Source: Candidatus Nomurabacteria bacterium UBA5155 (GTDB taxonomy: Bacteria > Patescibacteriota > Minisyncoccia > Phycocordibacterales > UBA9973). Taken from it: a DNA stretch of 17,764 nucleotides. Made by a program: the position numbers and the translations under genes. The notes beneath the pieces were generated by a model that saw only the letters and a list, made by a program, of their open reading frames with translations, made no database searches and was not told the origin of the DNA. The stretch covers positions 74,499 to 92,262 of the forward strand of contig DHXN01000015.1 of NCBI GenBank assembly GCA_002413705.1, given 5' to 3'. Positions 5,585-12,754 of this stretch are shown piece by piece; position 1 is the first letter of the stretch; the number at the start of each line of letters is the position of its first letter.

Positions 5585-8074
5585 ATGGAAAAATGCATAT
5601 ATATGAAGCCAAAAAAAGCTCCGGTGTATAATCACCTCAAGATTGAGAAAAAATGGCAGAAAGAGTGGGAAATTGCTCAAACCTATAAAACTGAAAATCC
5701 CCAAACTAATAAGATAGCCAAAAAGGAAAAAATGTATGTGCTCGATATGTTCCCGTATCCTTCCGGTGCAGGATTGCATGTCGGCCATCCTCGCGGCTAT
5801 ATCGGCAGTGACGTCTATGCGCGCATGAAGCGCATGCACGGTTTCAATGTCTTGCACCCGATGGGATTTGATTCTTTTGGTTTGCCGGCGGAACAATACG
5901 CAATACAAACTAAAAAGCATCCAGGGCCTTTCACTGACAAACTCGTTGCGCAGTATAAAAAACAACTTGAGATCATCGGTTTTTCATACGACTGGTCACG
6001 CGAAGTCTCAACTCATCGACCTGAATACTATAAATGGACGCAGTGGATATTCTTGAAACTCTATGAGGGATGGTATGACTCGAAGAAAAATATAGCGCGC
6101 ACCATAGAAGAACTTATTGAAACATTTGAAAAAAGCGGCAATAAAAATGTAGCAGCAGTCACCAACGGTAATGTGCCATTTTTCTCCGCCAAAGAATGGA
6201 AAAGTTTTTCTGCTCTGGAACAGCAAGATATTGTCATGCACTATCGTCTGGCATACGAAGGCTTTGCTGAAGTGAACTGGTGTGAAGCGTTGGGAACAGT
6301 ACTCGCCAATGATGAAATCGTCGACGGTCCAGACGGTTCGGTGTCAGAACGCGGAGGCTATCCGGTGATCAAAAAATCAATGCGGCAGTGGTTCATGCGC
6401 ATCACTGCATATGCCGACAGACTGGCGCAAGATCTTGATGGACTTGATTGGCCAACAAATATAAAGGAAATTCAGAAGAATTGGATAGGGAAAAGCGAGG
6501 GGTCAGAAATAGAATTTCAGATTAAAATAAAAAATGATCTGTCTGAATTTGCCTCTGTCTCAGTGTTTACGACTCGTGTCGACACGTTGTTCGGTGTGAC
6601 ATATATTGTCATTGCGCCAGAACACCAGCTTGTGCAAGATTGGAAAAATACTATTACTAATTGGTCCGCGGTACAAAAATACATAAAGGCCGCGAAGGAA
6701 AATACCGGCATACAACTTCAAGGTATTGTTGCAATCAATCCTATCAATGGCGAAGAGGTGCCTGTGTGGATTGCTGACTACGTGCTGGCATCATATGGAA
6801 CCGGTGCAGTGATGGGCGTACCGCAACATGACGAACGAGATCATATCTTCGCGACAAAATATCATTTGCCGATCATTGATCGACCTCTTGTTGATAAGAA
6901 AAAAATCACTGCTCAGGTAAAAGGAACATTGGTCACAAAATATAAAATGCGTGATGCGATTTTTGCTCGTCAGCGATATTGGGGTGAGCCGATCCCTCTG
7001 GTACATCGTGCTGACGGCATAATTATTCCGCTCAAAGAAAAACAACTGCCGCTTGAACTTCCCAATGTGAAATCATACACACCGTCTGGAAATGGTGAGT
7101 CGCCATTGGCCGGTGTGAAGAGCTGGTTGCAAGCAGGGTATGAGACCAATACTATGCCGGGTTGGGCGGGTTCTTCATGGTACTTCTTGCGCTATATGGA
7201 TCCGCACAATGCCAAAGTATTTGCAGCGGAGAAAGCGGTGGACTACTGGCGAGATGTCGATATGTATGTCGGCGGCGCAGAGCATGCCACAGGGCACTTA
7301 TTATACAGTCGTTTTTGGCATAAATTTTTATACGATATGGGCTATGTGCCGACCAAAGAACCGTTTAAAGCATTGAGGAATCAAGGTTTGATCGGCGGCG
7401 CTGACGGACGAAAAATGTCGAAACGATGGGGCAATGTTATCAATCCTGACGAAGTGGTGAAGCGCTACGGTGCTGATTCACTGCGCATGTTTGAAATGTT
7501 TCTCGGTCCGTTTGAGTCGCATTTGCCGTGGAGTACGGATGGTATCATCGGCTCACGCAGATTTATCGAACGTGTCTGGAGATTAAAAGAAAAACTTTCT
7601 ACTACTTCTTCTCAGGCTGCAAAAAAAATCTTGCACAAGACAATTAAAAAAGTTTCAGAAGATATTGAAAAGTTTGCATTCAACACTGCAGTGTCATCAA
7701 TGATGATTTGCTTGAACGAATTTGAAAAATCAGAAGTCAGTGAAAAAGATTTCAAAATCTTTTTGCAACTGCTTGCGCCGTTCGCGCCGCACATAACCGA
7801 TGAGTTGTGGTCTTTGTTTGGAGAGAAAAAATCGATCCATGTTTCTTTGTGGCCAAAATATGACCAAAAATTATTAGTTGACGATGAGATTACGATCGGT
7901 GTGCAGATCAATGGCAAGGTGCGAGCGGAGCTGACGATGGCGGCCGATGCAACAAAACAGACAATTGAATCGGCCGCGCTGGCACTTCCTCGCATTCAAG
8001 AATTTCTTCAAAACATGTCCGTGAAGAAAGTGATTGTGGTGCCGGGACGAGTTGTTAACATAGTCGCAATCTAA
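5585..8074 (+). CDS. leuS: Leucyl-tRNA synthetase (Bacteroidetes-type, reduced editing domain)
   Basis: This class Ia enzyme charges tRNA-Leu. The signature HIGH is HVGH (residues 65-68, after FPYPSGAGL) and KMSKS is KMSKR (610-614). Editing-domain motifs are present: TTRVDT (329-334) and GVPQHDERD (411-419). The catalytic half ends with GWAGSSWYFLRYMD and YVGGAEHATGHLLYSRFW; the anticodon-binding domain and a C-terminal domain with INGKVRAEL follow. Like Bacteroidetes LeuRS, it has an insert of about 50 residues (170-222) and NWCEALGTVLANDE with SERGGYPV where others have a cysteine zinc ribbon; the zinc ligands are gone. The usual segment with AYT-GVLVNSG-FNGL between the editing Asp motif and RQRYWGEP (462-468) is largely missing, leaving only about 35 residues. 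Length is 829. Initiation at 5585 is inferred from the promoter; 5603 (MKPKKAP) is the alternative. Confidence 0.97.
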   Translation: MEKCIYMKPKKAPVYNHLKIEKKWQKEWEIAQTYKTENPQTNKIAKKEKMYVLDMFPYPSGAGLHVGHPRGYIGSDVYARMKRMHGFNVLHPMGFDSFGLPAEQYAIQTKKHPGPFTDKLVAQYKKQLEIIGFSYDWSREVSTHRPEYYKWTQWIFLKLYEGWYDSKKNIARTIEELIETFEKSGNKNVAAVTNGNVPFFSAKEWKSFSALEQQDIVMHYRLAYEGFAEVNWCEALGTVLANDEIVDGPDGSVSERGGYPVIKKSMRQWFMRITAYADRLAQDLDGLDWPTNIKEIQKNWIGKSEGSEIEFQIKIKNDLSEFASVSVFTTRVDTLFGVTYIVIAPEHQLVQDWKNTITNWSAVQKYIKAAKENTGIQLQGIVAINPINGEEVPVWIADYVLASYGTGAVMGVPQHDERDHIFATKYHLPIIDRPLVDKKKITAQVKGTLVTKYKMRDAIFARQRYWGEPIPLVHRADGIIIPLKEKQLPLELPNVKSYTPSGNGESPLAGVKSWLQAGYETNTMPGWAGSSWYFLRYMDPHNAKVFAAEKAVDYWRDVDMYVGGAEHATGHLLYSRFWHKFLYDMGYVPTKEPFKALRNQGLIGGADGRKMSKRWGNVINPDEVVKRYGADSLRMFEMFLGPFESHLPWSTDGIIGSRRFIERVWRLKEKLSTTSSQAAKKILHKTIKKVSEDIEKFAFNTAVSSMMICLNEFEKSEVSEKDFKIFLQLLAPFAPHITDELWSLFGEKKSIHVSLWPKYDQKLLVDDEITIGVQINGKVRAELTMAADATKQTIESAALALPRIQEFLQNMSVKKVIVVPGRVVNIVAI

Positions 8075-8101
8075 GGACTTTTTTACAAACAGAAAATAGG
8101 G

Positions 8102-8107
8102 TATCAT
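8102..8107 (+). promoter_or_regulatory. Candidate -10 box for the O-antigen-ligase-like gene
   Basis: TATCAT directly abuts ATG 8108 and ends 9 nt before the in-frame ATG 8117. A start site 7 nt downstream would make 8117 the first usable codon. There is no TG extension; TTTACA at 8082-8087 is only 14 nt away. Weak call. Confidence 0.3.
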
Positions 8108-10483
8108 ATGAGCATTATGTATCAAAACACCATTCACAAATTTAACAATATTTCTTTCAGCATTATTACCGGACTTTGTGTACTGCTTCCGTTTTTCTTC
8201 CTGCCAGCAACGATCGGCGGGCTTGGTGCCACAAAATCAGTTATCCTCTACATAGGGGTGTTCATGGCTTTCTCATTATGGCTTGTTGCTCAGTTTCTCG
8301 AAGGATCTTTCAAGATTCCCAAGCACTGGGCATTTTTGGCTCTGGGAGGATGGGTATTGTTTAGTTTAGTCAGTGCGCTGACATCCAGCAACACTAGTGT
8401 GTCGCTGTGGGGTAGAGGATTTGCAGTTGACTCATTTGCAACTGTATTGGTGATCGGCTTATTCACATTTCTGATTGCTTCATTTGCACGCGATCAACGT
8501 CGCTTGGTGCAACTTTTCTTGGCAGCATTTGCCGGGTCAGTACTGACGGTATTTTTACAAGTAGTATTGTATGCTTCACAACATGTTCCTTTTGTTGCTA
8601 AGTATCTTTCACATGTCACGACACAAGGCACACTCGTTGGTTCGTGGGTGGACTTTGCATACTTTGTGATCTTCACGTTCTTGCTGGCATTGTTGATGTT
8701 CGAAGTATTGATGCCAAAAGGTTTTTTCAAAAAGCTGTCATTCTTTGCTGTCATTCTTTCATTGGTGGTGTTGGTATTTCTAAACTTCAAAACCGCCTGG
8801 GTCATCACTATCGTTTCAGCACTGTTGGTGTTCGTCTACAAATCTTCCGTTGAACGATCGTTGTCAAAAATGTTCACAAAAAGTGTTGACGAGCAAGACA
8901 TTGATGAAAAGATTGCTGAAGCTGACTCACAGCATTTTCCGCTGATGGCATTTATTTCATTGTTGGTAGGATTGTTCTTCTTCCTCAGTAGCGGTTCAAT
9001 TGGCGCAAGTCTGGCAAACTCTGCCGGTGTGTCATTTACCGATATTCGTCCTTCATTTGCCACTACTACTCACGTCATGCGTGCCACACTAGCACACAAT
9101 CCAGTCTTTGGCGCCGGTGCTGGTCGCTACGCGGACATGTGGAATCTTTATCATCCTCTCGCTATCAACGGCACAGTATTTTGGAACACTTCTTTCGATA
9201 CTGGCTATAGTTTCTTGCAATCAGTATTTACTACCAACGGTATCTTGCCGATATTGTTCCTGGTTGCATTGCTGGTGATCGCGCTTATTCACGGATTTAA
9301 ACTTTTCGGCTATCAGTTCCCCGATCGTTTCAGCCGCTTCATTGCCGTTACTGCTGTCATTATGCTTGTGGCATTTGTCTGTTTGATCGTGTTCGCATCT
9401 CCAGGACTGGTCTTGATCACGTTTGGATTTATGTATCTGGGGTTGTTGCTCGGCGTATCGACACTGGTTGGTCGCACCAAGCTCATCTCTATTGACTACT
9501 TGCAAGACCCTCGCACTAGCTTCTTCGCTATCTTGGCAATCGTTATTGCGGCCATGGCAGGATTCACCGCTGTCTACTTCAGTGGCAATCGTTTCGCCAG
9601 TCTTATTTATTACAACCGTGCTATCGCTGCCACCGATCAATACACTGCGCAATCACGCTTGGATAAAGCCATCATGCTTTCATCGGATGATATCTACTAC
9701 ACCACTCGCGCACAACTCTTCACCAGCGAGTTCACCAGTCTTGCGGGACAGTCAAATCCTGACAAGAGTCAGCTGCAAACGGCGTTTTCTCAAGCAGAAC
9801 AAAGTGCTCAAGCAGCGGTGGCATTTGATTCAAGCAGTGCAAACAATTGGCTCACGCTAAGTCAGGTCTATCAGCTTGTTGCGAGTACTCAAAATACTCA
9901 GGCATATACAAATGCAAAAACTGCCGCCGCACAAGCTGAGAAACTCAGTCCGAACAATCCTGTATTCTTGCTCAATCAAGCACAACTTGCGCTGACGCAA
10001 CAAGATAGTGCAGGGGCTTTAAATTACATTGCTCAAGCACTTGCATTGAAGTCAGACTATCTCGATGCGTTTGTGTTGAAAGCTCAAATCGAACAAGCAG
10101 GAGGGGATGCCACTGCGCCAGTGACAGAACTGACCGCATACACTCAAGCAGCACCATTTGATGATCAAGGATATTTGTTGCTTGGACAGGCCAATTTGCA
10201 AGTTAAGAATTATCCTGCCGCTATCGACGCATTTGCTCGCGCTCGCGATCTTGCTCCAACCAATCCTAATGACTACCTCAGTTACATTAGCGCGCTTGAA
10301 ATAGCAGGACAGAAAGATCAGGCTATTGCCGCACTGCAAGATTTCAAACTTAAATTCCCACAAGTACAAGGAGTAGATCAACAGATTCAGCGTCTTCAAA
10401 ACGGCACAGCGATAATTGCACCAGCAACTACACCAGTGACAACAACTACCACTACAACTACTTCAACAAAGAGCAAAAAATAA
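8108..10483 (+). CDS. O-antigen ligase/Wzy-like polytopic membrane protein with C-terminal TPR domain
   Basis: The first 500 or so residues hold about 11-13 hydrophobic helices with a charged cytoplasmic-type break (about residues 247-275). The large loop has HNPVFGAGAGRYADMW followed by an aromatic stretch (TVFWNTSFDTGYSFL), the pattern of the O-antigen ligase/polymerase superfamily loop. After the last helix (about 475-495) comes an Ala/Gln-rich helical region with TPR-like repeats (about 505-760), for example AAIDAFARARDLAPTNP. The protein ends in eight consecutive threonines then STKSKK, encoded by an ACN run at 10439-10462. A role in joining or polymerising surface glycans, or in an envelope complex, is likely but the substrate is unknown. 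murJ begins 10 nt after the stop, suggesting co-transcription. ATG 8117 is an alternative start that would fit a leaderless transcript better. Confidence 0.85.
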   Translation: MSIMYQNTIHKFNNISFSIITGLCVLLPFFFLPATIGGLGATKSVILYIGVFMAFSLWLVAQFLEGSFKIPKHWAFLALGGWVLFSLVSALTSSNTSVSLWGRGFAVDSFATVLVIGLFTFLIASFARDQRRLVQLFLAAFAGSVLTVFLQVVLYASQHVPFVAKYLSHVTTQGTLVGSWVDFAYFVIFTFLLALLMFEVLMPKGFFKKLSFFAVILSLVVLVFLNFKTAWVITIVSALLVFVYKSSVERSLSKMFTKSVDEQDIDEKIAEADSQHFPLMAFISLLVGLFFFLSSGSIGASLANSAGVSFTDIRPSFATTTHVMRATLAHNPVFGAGAGRYADMWNLYHPLAINGTVFWNTSFDTGYSFLQSVFTTNGILPILFLVALLVIALIHGFKLFGYQFPDRFSRFIAVTAVIMLVAFVCLIVFASPGLVLITFGFMYLGLLLGVSTLVGRTKLISIDYLQDPRTSFFAILAIVIAAMAGFTAVYFSGNRFASLIYYNRAIAATDQYTAQSRLDKAIMLSSDDIYYTTRAQLFTSEFTSLAGQSNPDKSQLQTAFSQAEQSAQAAVAFDSSSANNWLTLSQVYQLVASTQNTQAYTNAKTAAAQAEKLSPNNPVFLLNQAQLALTQQDSAGALNYIAQALALKSDYLDAFVLKAQIEQAGGDATAPVTELTAYTQAAPFDDQGYLLLGQANLQVKNYPAAIDAFARARDLAPTNPNDYLSYISALEIAGQKDQAIAALQDFKLKFPQVQGVDQQIQRLQNGTAIIAPATTPVTTTTTTTTSTKSKK

Positions 10484-10492
10484 ATCGTTCGT

Positions 10493-12196
10493 ATGGTTTC
10501 GAAAATAATCAAATTCTTGAATCGCGATCTTTTTACCATGAACCAGGCCGCCCTGGTTCTTGCTGTTTTTTCCTTCCTTTCGCAAGTCATGGGACTGTTG
10601 CGCGATCACCTGTTGGCGTCTTTGATTGGACCATCAGCCAATCTTGATACCTACTACGCCGCCTTTCGCATCCCGGATTTTATTTATAATTCCTTCGGCT
10701 GTCTGTTTTCTGTGACAGTGCTGATTCCATTCATCGCGCAGTACATCGAACAAGAAAAAGAGGACGGACACAACAATGGCTTCAAACGATTTTTGAACAG
10801 TATTTTTTCTGTCTACATGATCGGCATGACAGTATTATCGCTAGTGTTGATTGTGGCAATGCCGTGGCTGACACGAATTGTTGCGCCGGGGTTCAATGGG
10901 ATAGAACAGATACACCTGGTGTTATATTCGCGTATCATGTTGATCTCACCGTTTCTTTTTGGACTGGCCAGTTTGCTCAGTTCATTTTCGCAAGTACAGA
11001 AAAAGTTTTTTGCATTTGCAATTGCGCCGTTGCTCTACAACTTCGGTATCTTGATTGGTGTGATTGTTTTTCGTCCGATGTTGGGAATTTTAGGAATTGT
11101 ACTCGGCGTGGCATTTGGTGCCGTGTTGTACTTTGGTGTTCAGGTGCCAACATTGATCAAGCTCGGCAAACTGCCGAAATTTAAACTTGATATTGATTGG
11201 CCGACCATCAAGCGTGTTATGACACTGTCGCTGCCGCGTACGTTGGGTTCATCGCTGAACAATATCACCTTTCTGATTATCGGAGCGATGGCGTCGCTCT
11301 TGGCCGCAGGATCAATTTCCATTTTTCAATTTTCATACAATATAGAAAACACCCCCTTGCTGATCATCGGCGTGTCGTATGCCGTGGCAGCATTTCCCAC
11401 TATGACCAGAATGTATGCGGCGGGTGACAAGAAAGAATTGATGAATGTCTTATATCGCACCACGAGAAATATTTTTTTCATGTGCATACCAGCGTCGCTC
11501 TTGATGATTGTATTGCGTGCGCACATTGTGCGTCTGTTGCTTGGAGCCGGGGTATTTTCTTGGAATGACACGCGTCTCGTCGCGGCGTCTGTTGCACTCT
11601 TTGCTATTTCCATCGCCGCTCAATGTATGGAGCTTCTGATGGTCAGAGCATTTTTCGCCATTGGCGACACCAAGACACCATTGAAAATAAATATTTTGGC
11701 GTCACTCATCACCATCGGTTCTGTCGTCGCTTTGATCTTCACCTATCGCTACAATATATTCTTTACTAATTTCTTAAACAGTCTGATGCGTATTGATGGT
11801 GTGACTGGTGCCACCGTTATTCTGTTGCCACTAGGATTTTCAATCGGCGAAATTATCAACGCCATTGCATTGTGGATAGCATTTATTAAAAAGATGCCTG
11901 TCACCAAAGCAGAACACGCAGTGCTTGGACGCACCATTGTTCATATGATTGCCGCCGGTATTATTGCCGCCACTGCCGCGTACGTCACACTTGTATTGAC
12001 GGGCGGGGAAGGAGTACTCGAGCATTTCTTCGGAGTATTGACTCAAGCAGTCATTGCCACCGCTGTTGGTATGGCTATGTATGGCATCGTGCTTCGCGCG
12101 CTACGCAACGAAGACATCACCCTGTTTATCGAAACTGCCAAGAGTCGCTTCTGGAAACAAAAGCCGATGGTGGTGCAAGAGCAGCAGGAACTCTAA
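10493..12196 (+). CDS. murJ: Lipid II flippase MurJ (MVF family)
   Basis: MurJ moves lipid II across the cytoplasmic membrane for peptidoglycan synthesis. The 567-residue protein has about 14 hydrophobic helices. Family landmarks are visible: GLLRDHLLA (residues 34-42), LDTYYAAFRIPD (51-62), the GCLFSVTVLIPFIAQY helix with its loss of canonical GA/FVP spelling, SFSQVQKKFFAFAIAPLLYNFGIL, and SLPRTLGSSLNNI in the second lobe. The Arg/Asp residues of the central cavity appear retained (R37, D38, D52, R59). A short charged tail ends the protein. It follows the ligase-like gene by 10 nt with no promoter or Shine-Dalgarno seen, so it is probably translated from the same mRNA. Its stop codon is only 2 bp from the stop of a convergent gene, with no terminator between them. 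Confidence 0.95.
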   Translation: MVSKIIKFLNRDLFTMNQAALVLAVFSFLSQVMGLLRDHLLASLIGPSANLDTYYAAFRIPDFIYNSFGCLFSVTVLIPFIAQYIEQEKEDGHNNGFKRFLNSIFSVYMIGMTVLSLVLIVAMPWLTRIVAPGFNGIEQIHLVLYSRIMLISPFLFGLASLLSSFSQVQKKFFAFAIAPLLYNFGILIGVIVFRPMLGILGIVLGVAFGAVLYFGVQVPTLIKLGKLPKFKLDIDWPTIKRVMTLSLPRTLGSSLNNITFLIIGAMASLLAAGSISIFQFSYNIENTPLLIIGVSYAVAAFPTMTRMYAAGDKKELMNVLYRTTRNIFFMCIPASLLMIVLRAHIVRLLLGAGVFSWNDTRLVAASVALFAISIAAQCMELLMVRAFFAIGDTKTPLKINILASLITIGSVVALIFTYRYNIFFTNFLNSLMRIDGVTGATVILLPLGFSIGEIINAIALWIAFIKKMPVTKAEHAVLGRTIVHMIAAGIIAATAAYVTLVLTGGEGVLEHFFGVLTQAVIATAVGMAMYGIVLRALRNEDITLFIETAKSRFWKQKPMVVQEQQEL

Positions 12197-12198
12197 TT

Positions 12199-12663
12199 TT
12201 AAGCCAGCGCGTTTTTCAATACATACAATCTCATTTCAGAACGCATTGTTTTGAAATTATTTGTCGTATCTTTTTCAAACCTTACCGCCCTTCCCTCGAT
12301 AGCATCTAATCGTTCTCCATGATCCTCAAGAATAATTTCAATTTCATTGAATCGCATCGATGTTTCCTCTTTAAAATCCTTGATAATGAATTCTACAGTG
12401 TCAAAACGTTGATTAATACCCTGAAATTGTTTCCCGACACCTTCAAATCGTTCGTCAATGGTGTCAAAGCGTCTGTCGATAGCTTCAAAACGCTCATCAA
12501 CAGCATCGAAACGCCTATCAACTGCTTCAAAACGCTCATCAACTCGCGCAAAACCTTTGGCGGTTGCTGCCGCTAAACCGTTGATGCTGCTCTCAATCAG
12601 TTCTTTCACTTCCGCAAAACCTTTGTCCATTTTAGATTCTAATGAGTCTTTTTTCATCCACAT
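12199..12663 (-). CDS. Coiled-coil heptad-repeat protein (154 aa), unknown function
   Basis: The product begins MWMKKDSLESKMDKGF and has no signal peptide or membrane helix. Its core (about residues 37-95) is a run of seven-residue repeats of the form RFDAVDE / RFEAIDR / RFDTIDE, with hydrophobic Phe and Val/Ile at a and d positions, then a less regular continuation (SMRFNEIEIILEDHGERLDAIEG) and a basic end. A long parallel coiled-coil rod or oligomer is expected. Small proteins with this repeat style are common in CPR and also resemble parts of Bdr-like and tail-fibre coiled coils; I cannot assign a role. The long upstream extension (18 codons, to 12717) is rejected because a -10-like TACAAT lies inside it, 9 nt before ATG 12663. 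It converges on murJ and is divergent from lepA. Confidence 0.78.
   Translation of the reverse strand: MWMKKDSLESKMDKGFAEVKELIESSINGLAAATAKGFARVDERFEAVDRRFDAVDERFEAIDRRFDTIDERFEGVGKQFQGINQRFDTVEFIIKDFKEETSMRFNEIEIILEDHGERLDAIEGRAVRFEKDTTNNFKTMRSEMRLYVLKNALA
12397..12543. repeat. Tandem 21-bp repeats coding for heptads
   Basis: Seven units of 21 bp inside the coiled-coil gene. The last three units on the + strand (12481-12501, 12502-12522, 12523-12543) are the most alike; the first and third of these differ at only one base. Units become more diverged toward 12397. The period equals one heptad, so unit gain or loss would change rod length without shifting the frame. Confidence 0.85.
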
Positions 12664-12672
12664 AGTGTACAC

Positions 12673-12678
12673 ATTGTA
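12673..12678 (-). promoter_or_regulatory. Candidate -10 box of the coiled-coil gene
   Basis: On the - strand TACAAT ends 9 nt before ATG 12663. There is no TG extension and no clear -35. It lies back to back with the lepA promoter within a 91-bp divergent region. Confidence 0.4.
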
Positions 12679-12736
12679 CCTCAAATTAATCCCAAGAAAT
12701 AGTAAAGAAATTCTCATTTTCGAAGAGCCTCTTTTG

Positions 12737-12745
12737 TGCTATATT
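12737..12745 (+). promoter_or_regulatory. Extended -10 promoter of lepA
   Basis: TGcTATATT ends 9 nt before ATG 12755. No -35 and no Shine-Dalgarno. Its position shows that the longer open frame running back to 12458 is not part of lepA. Confidence 0.65.
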
Positions 12746-12754
12746 CATGGCACT

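Noticed and set aside
9221..9652. 143-codon - strand open frame inside the ligase-like gene
   Set aside because: Low-complexity polar translation opposite membrane helices; a typical shadow of the + strand gene.
12397..12543. Regularly spaced repeats as a possible CRISPR array
   Set aside because: The 21-bp units are directly adjacent with no spacers and code for heptads.
12664..12717. Longer start for the coiled-coil gene
   Set aside because: The added 18 residues are not coiled coil and contain the -10-like TACAAT; ATG 12663 is preferred.
12458..12754. 99-codon N-terminal extension of lepA in the same frame, Ser/Lys-rich repeats
   Set aside because: It is the antisense image of the heptad repeats of the - strand coiled-coil gene, homologues start at the ATG at 12755, and a promoter lies between.
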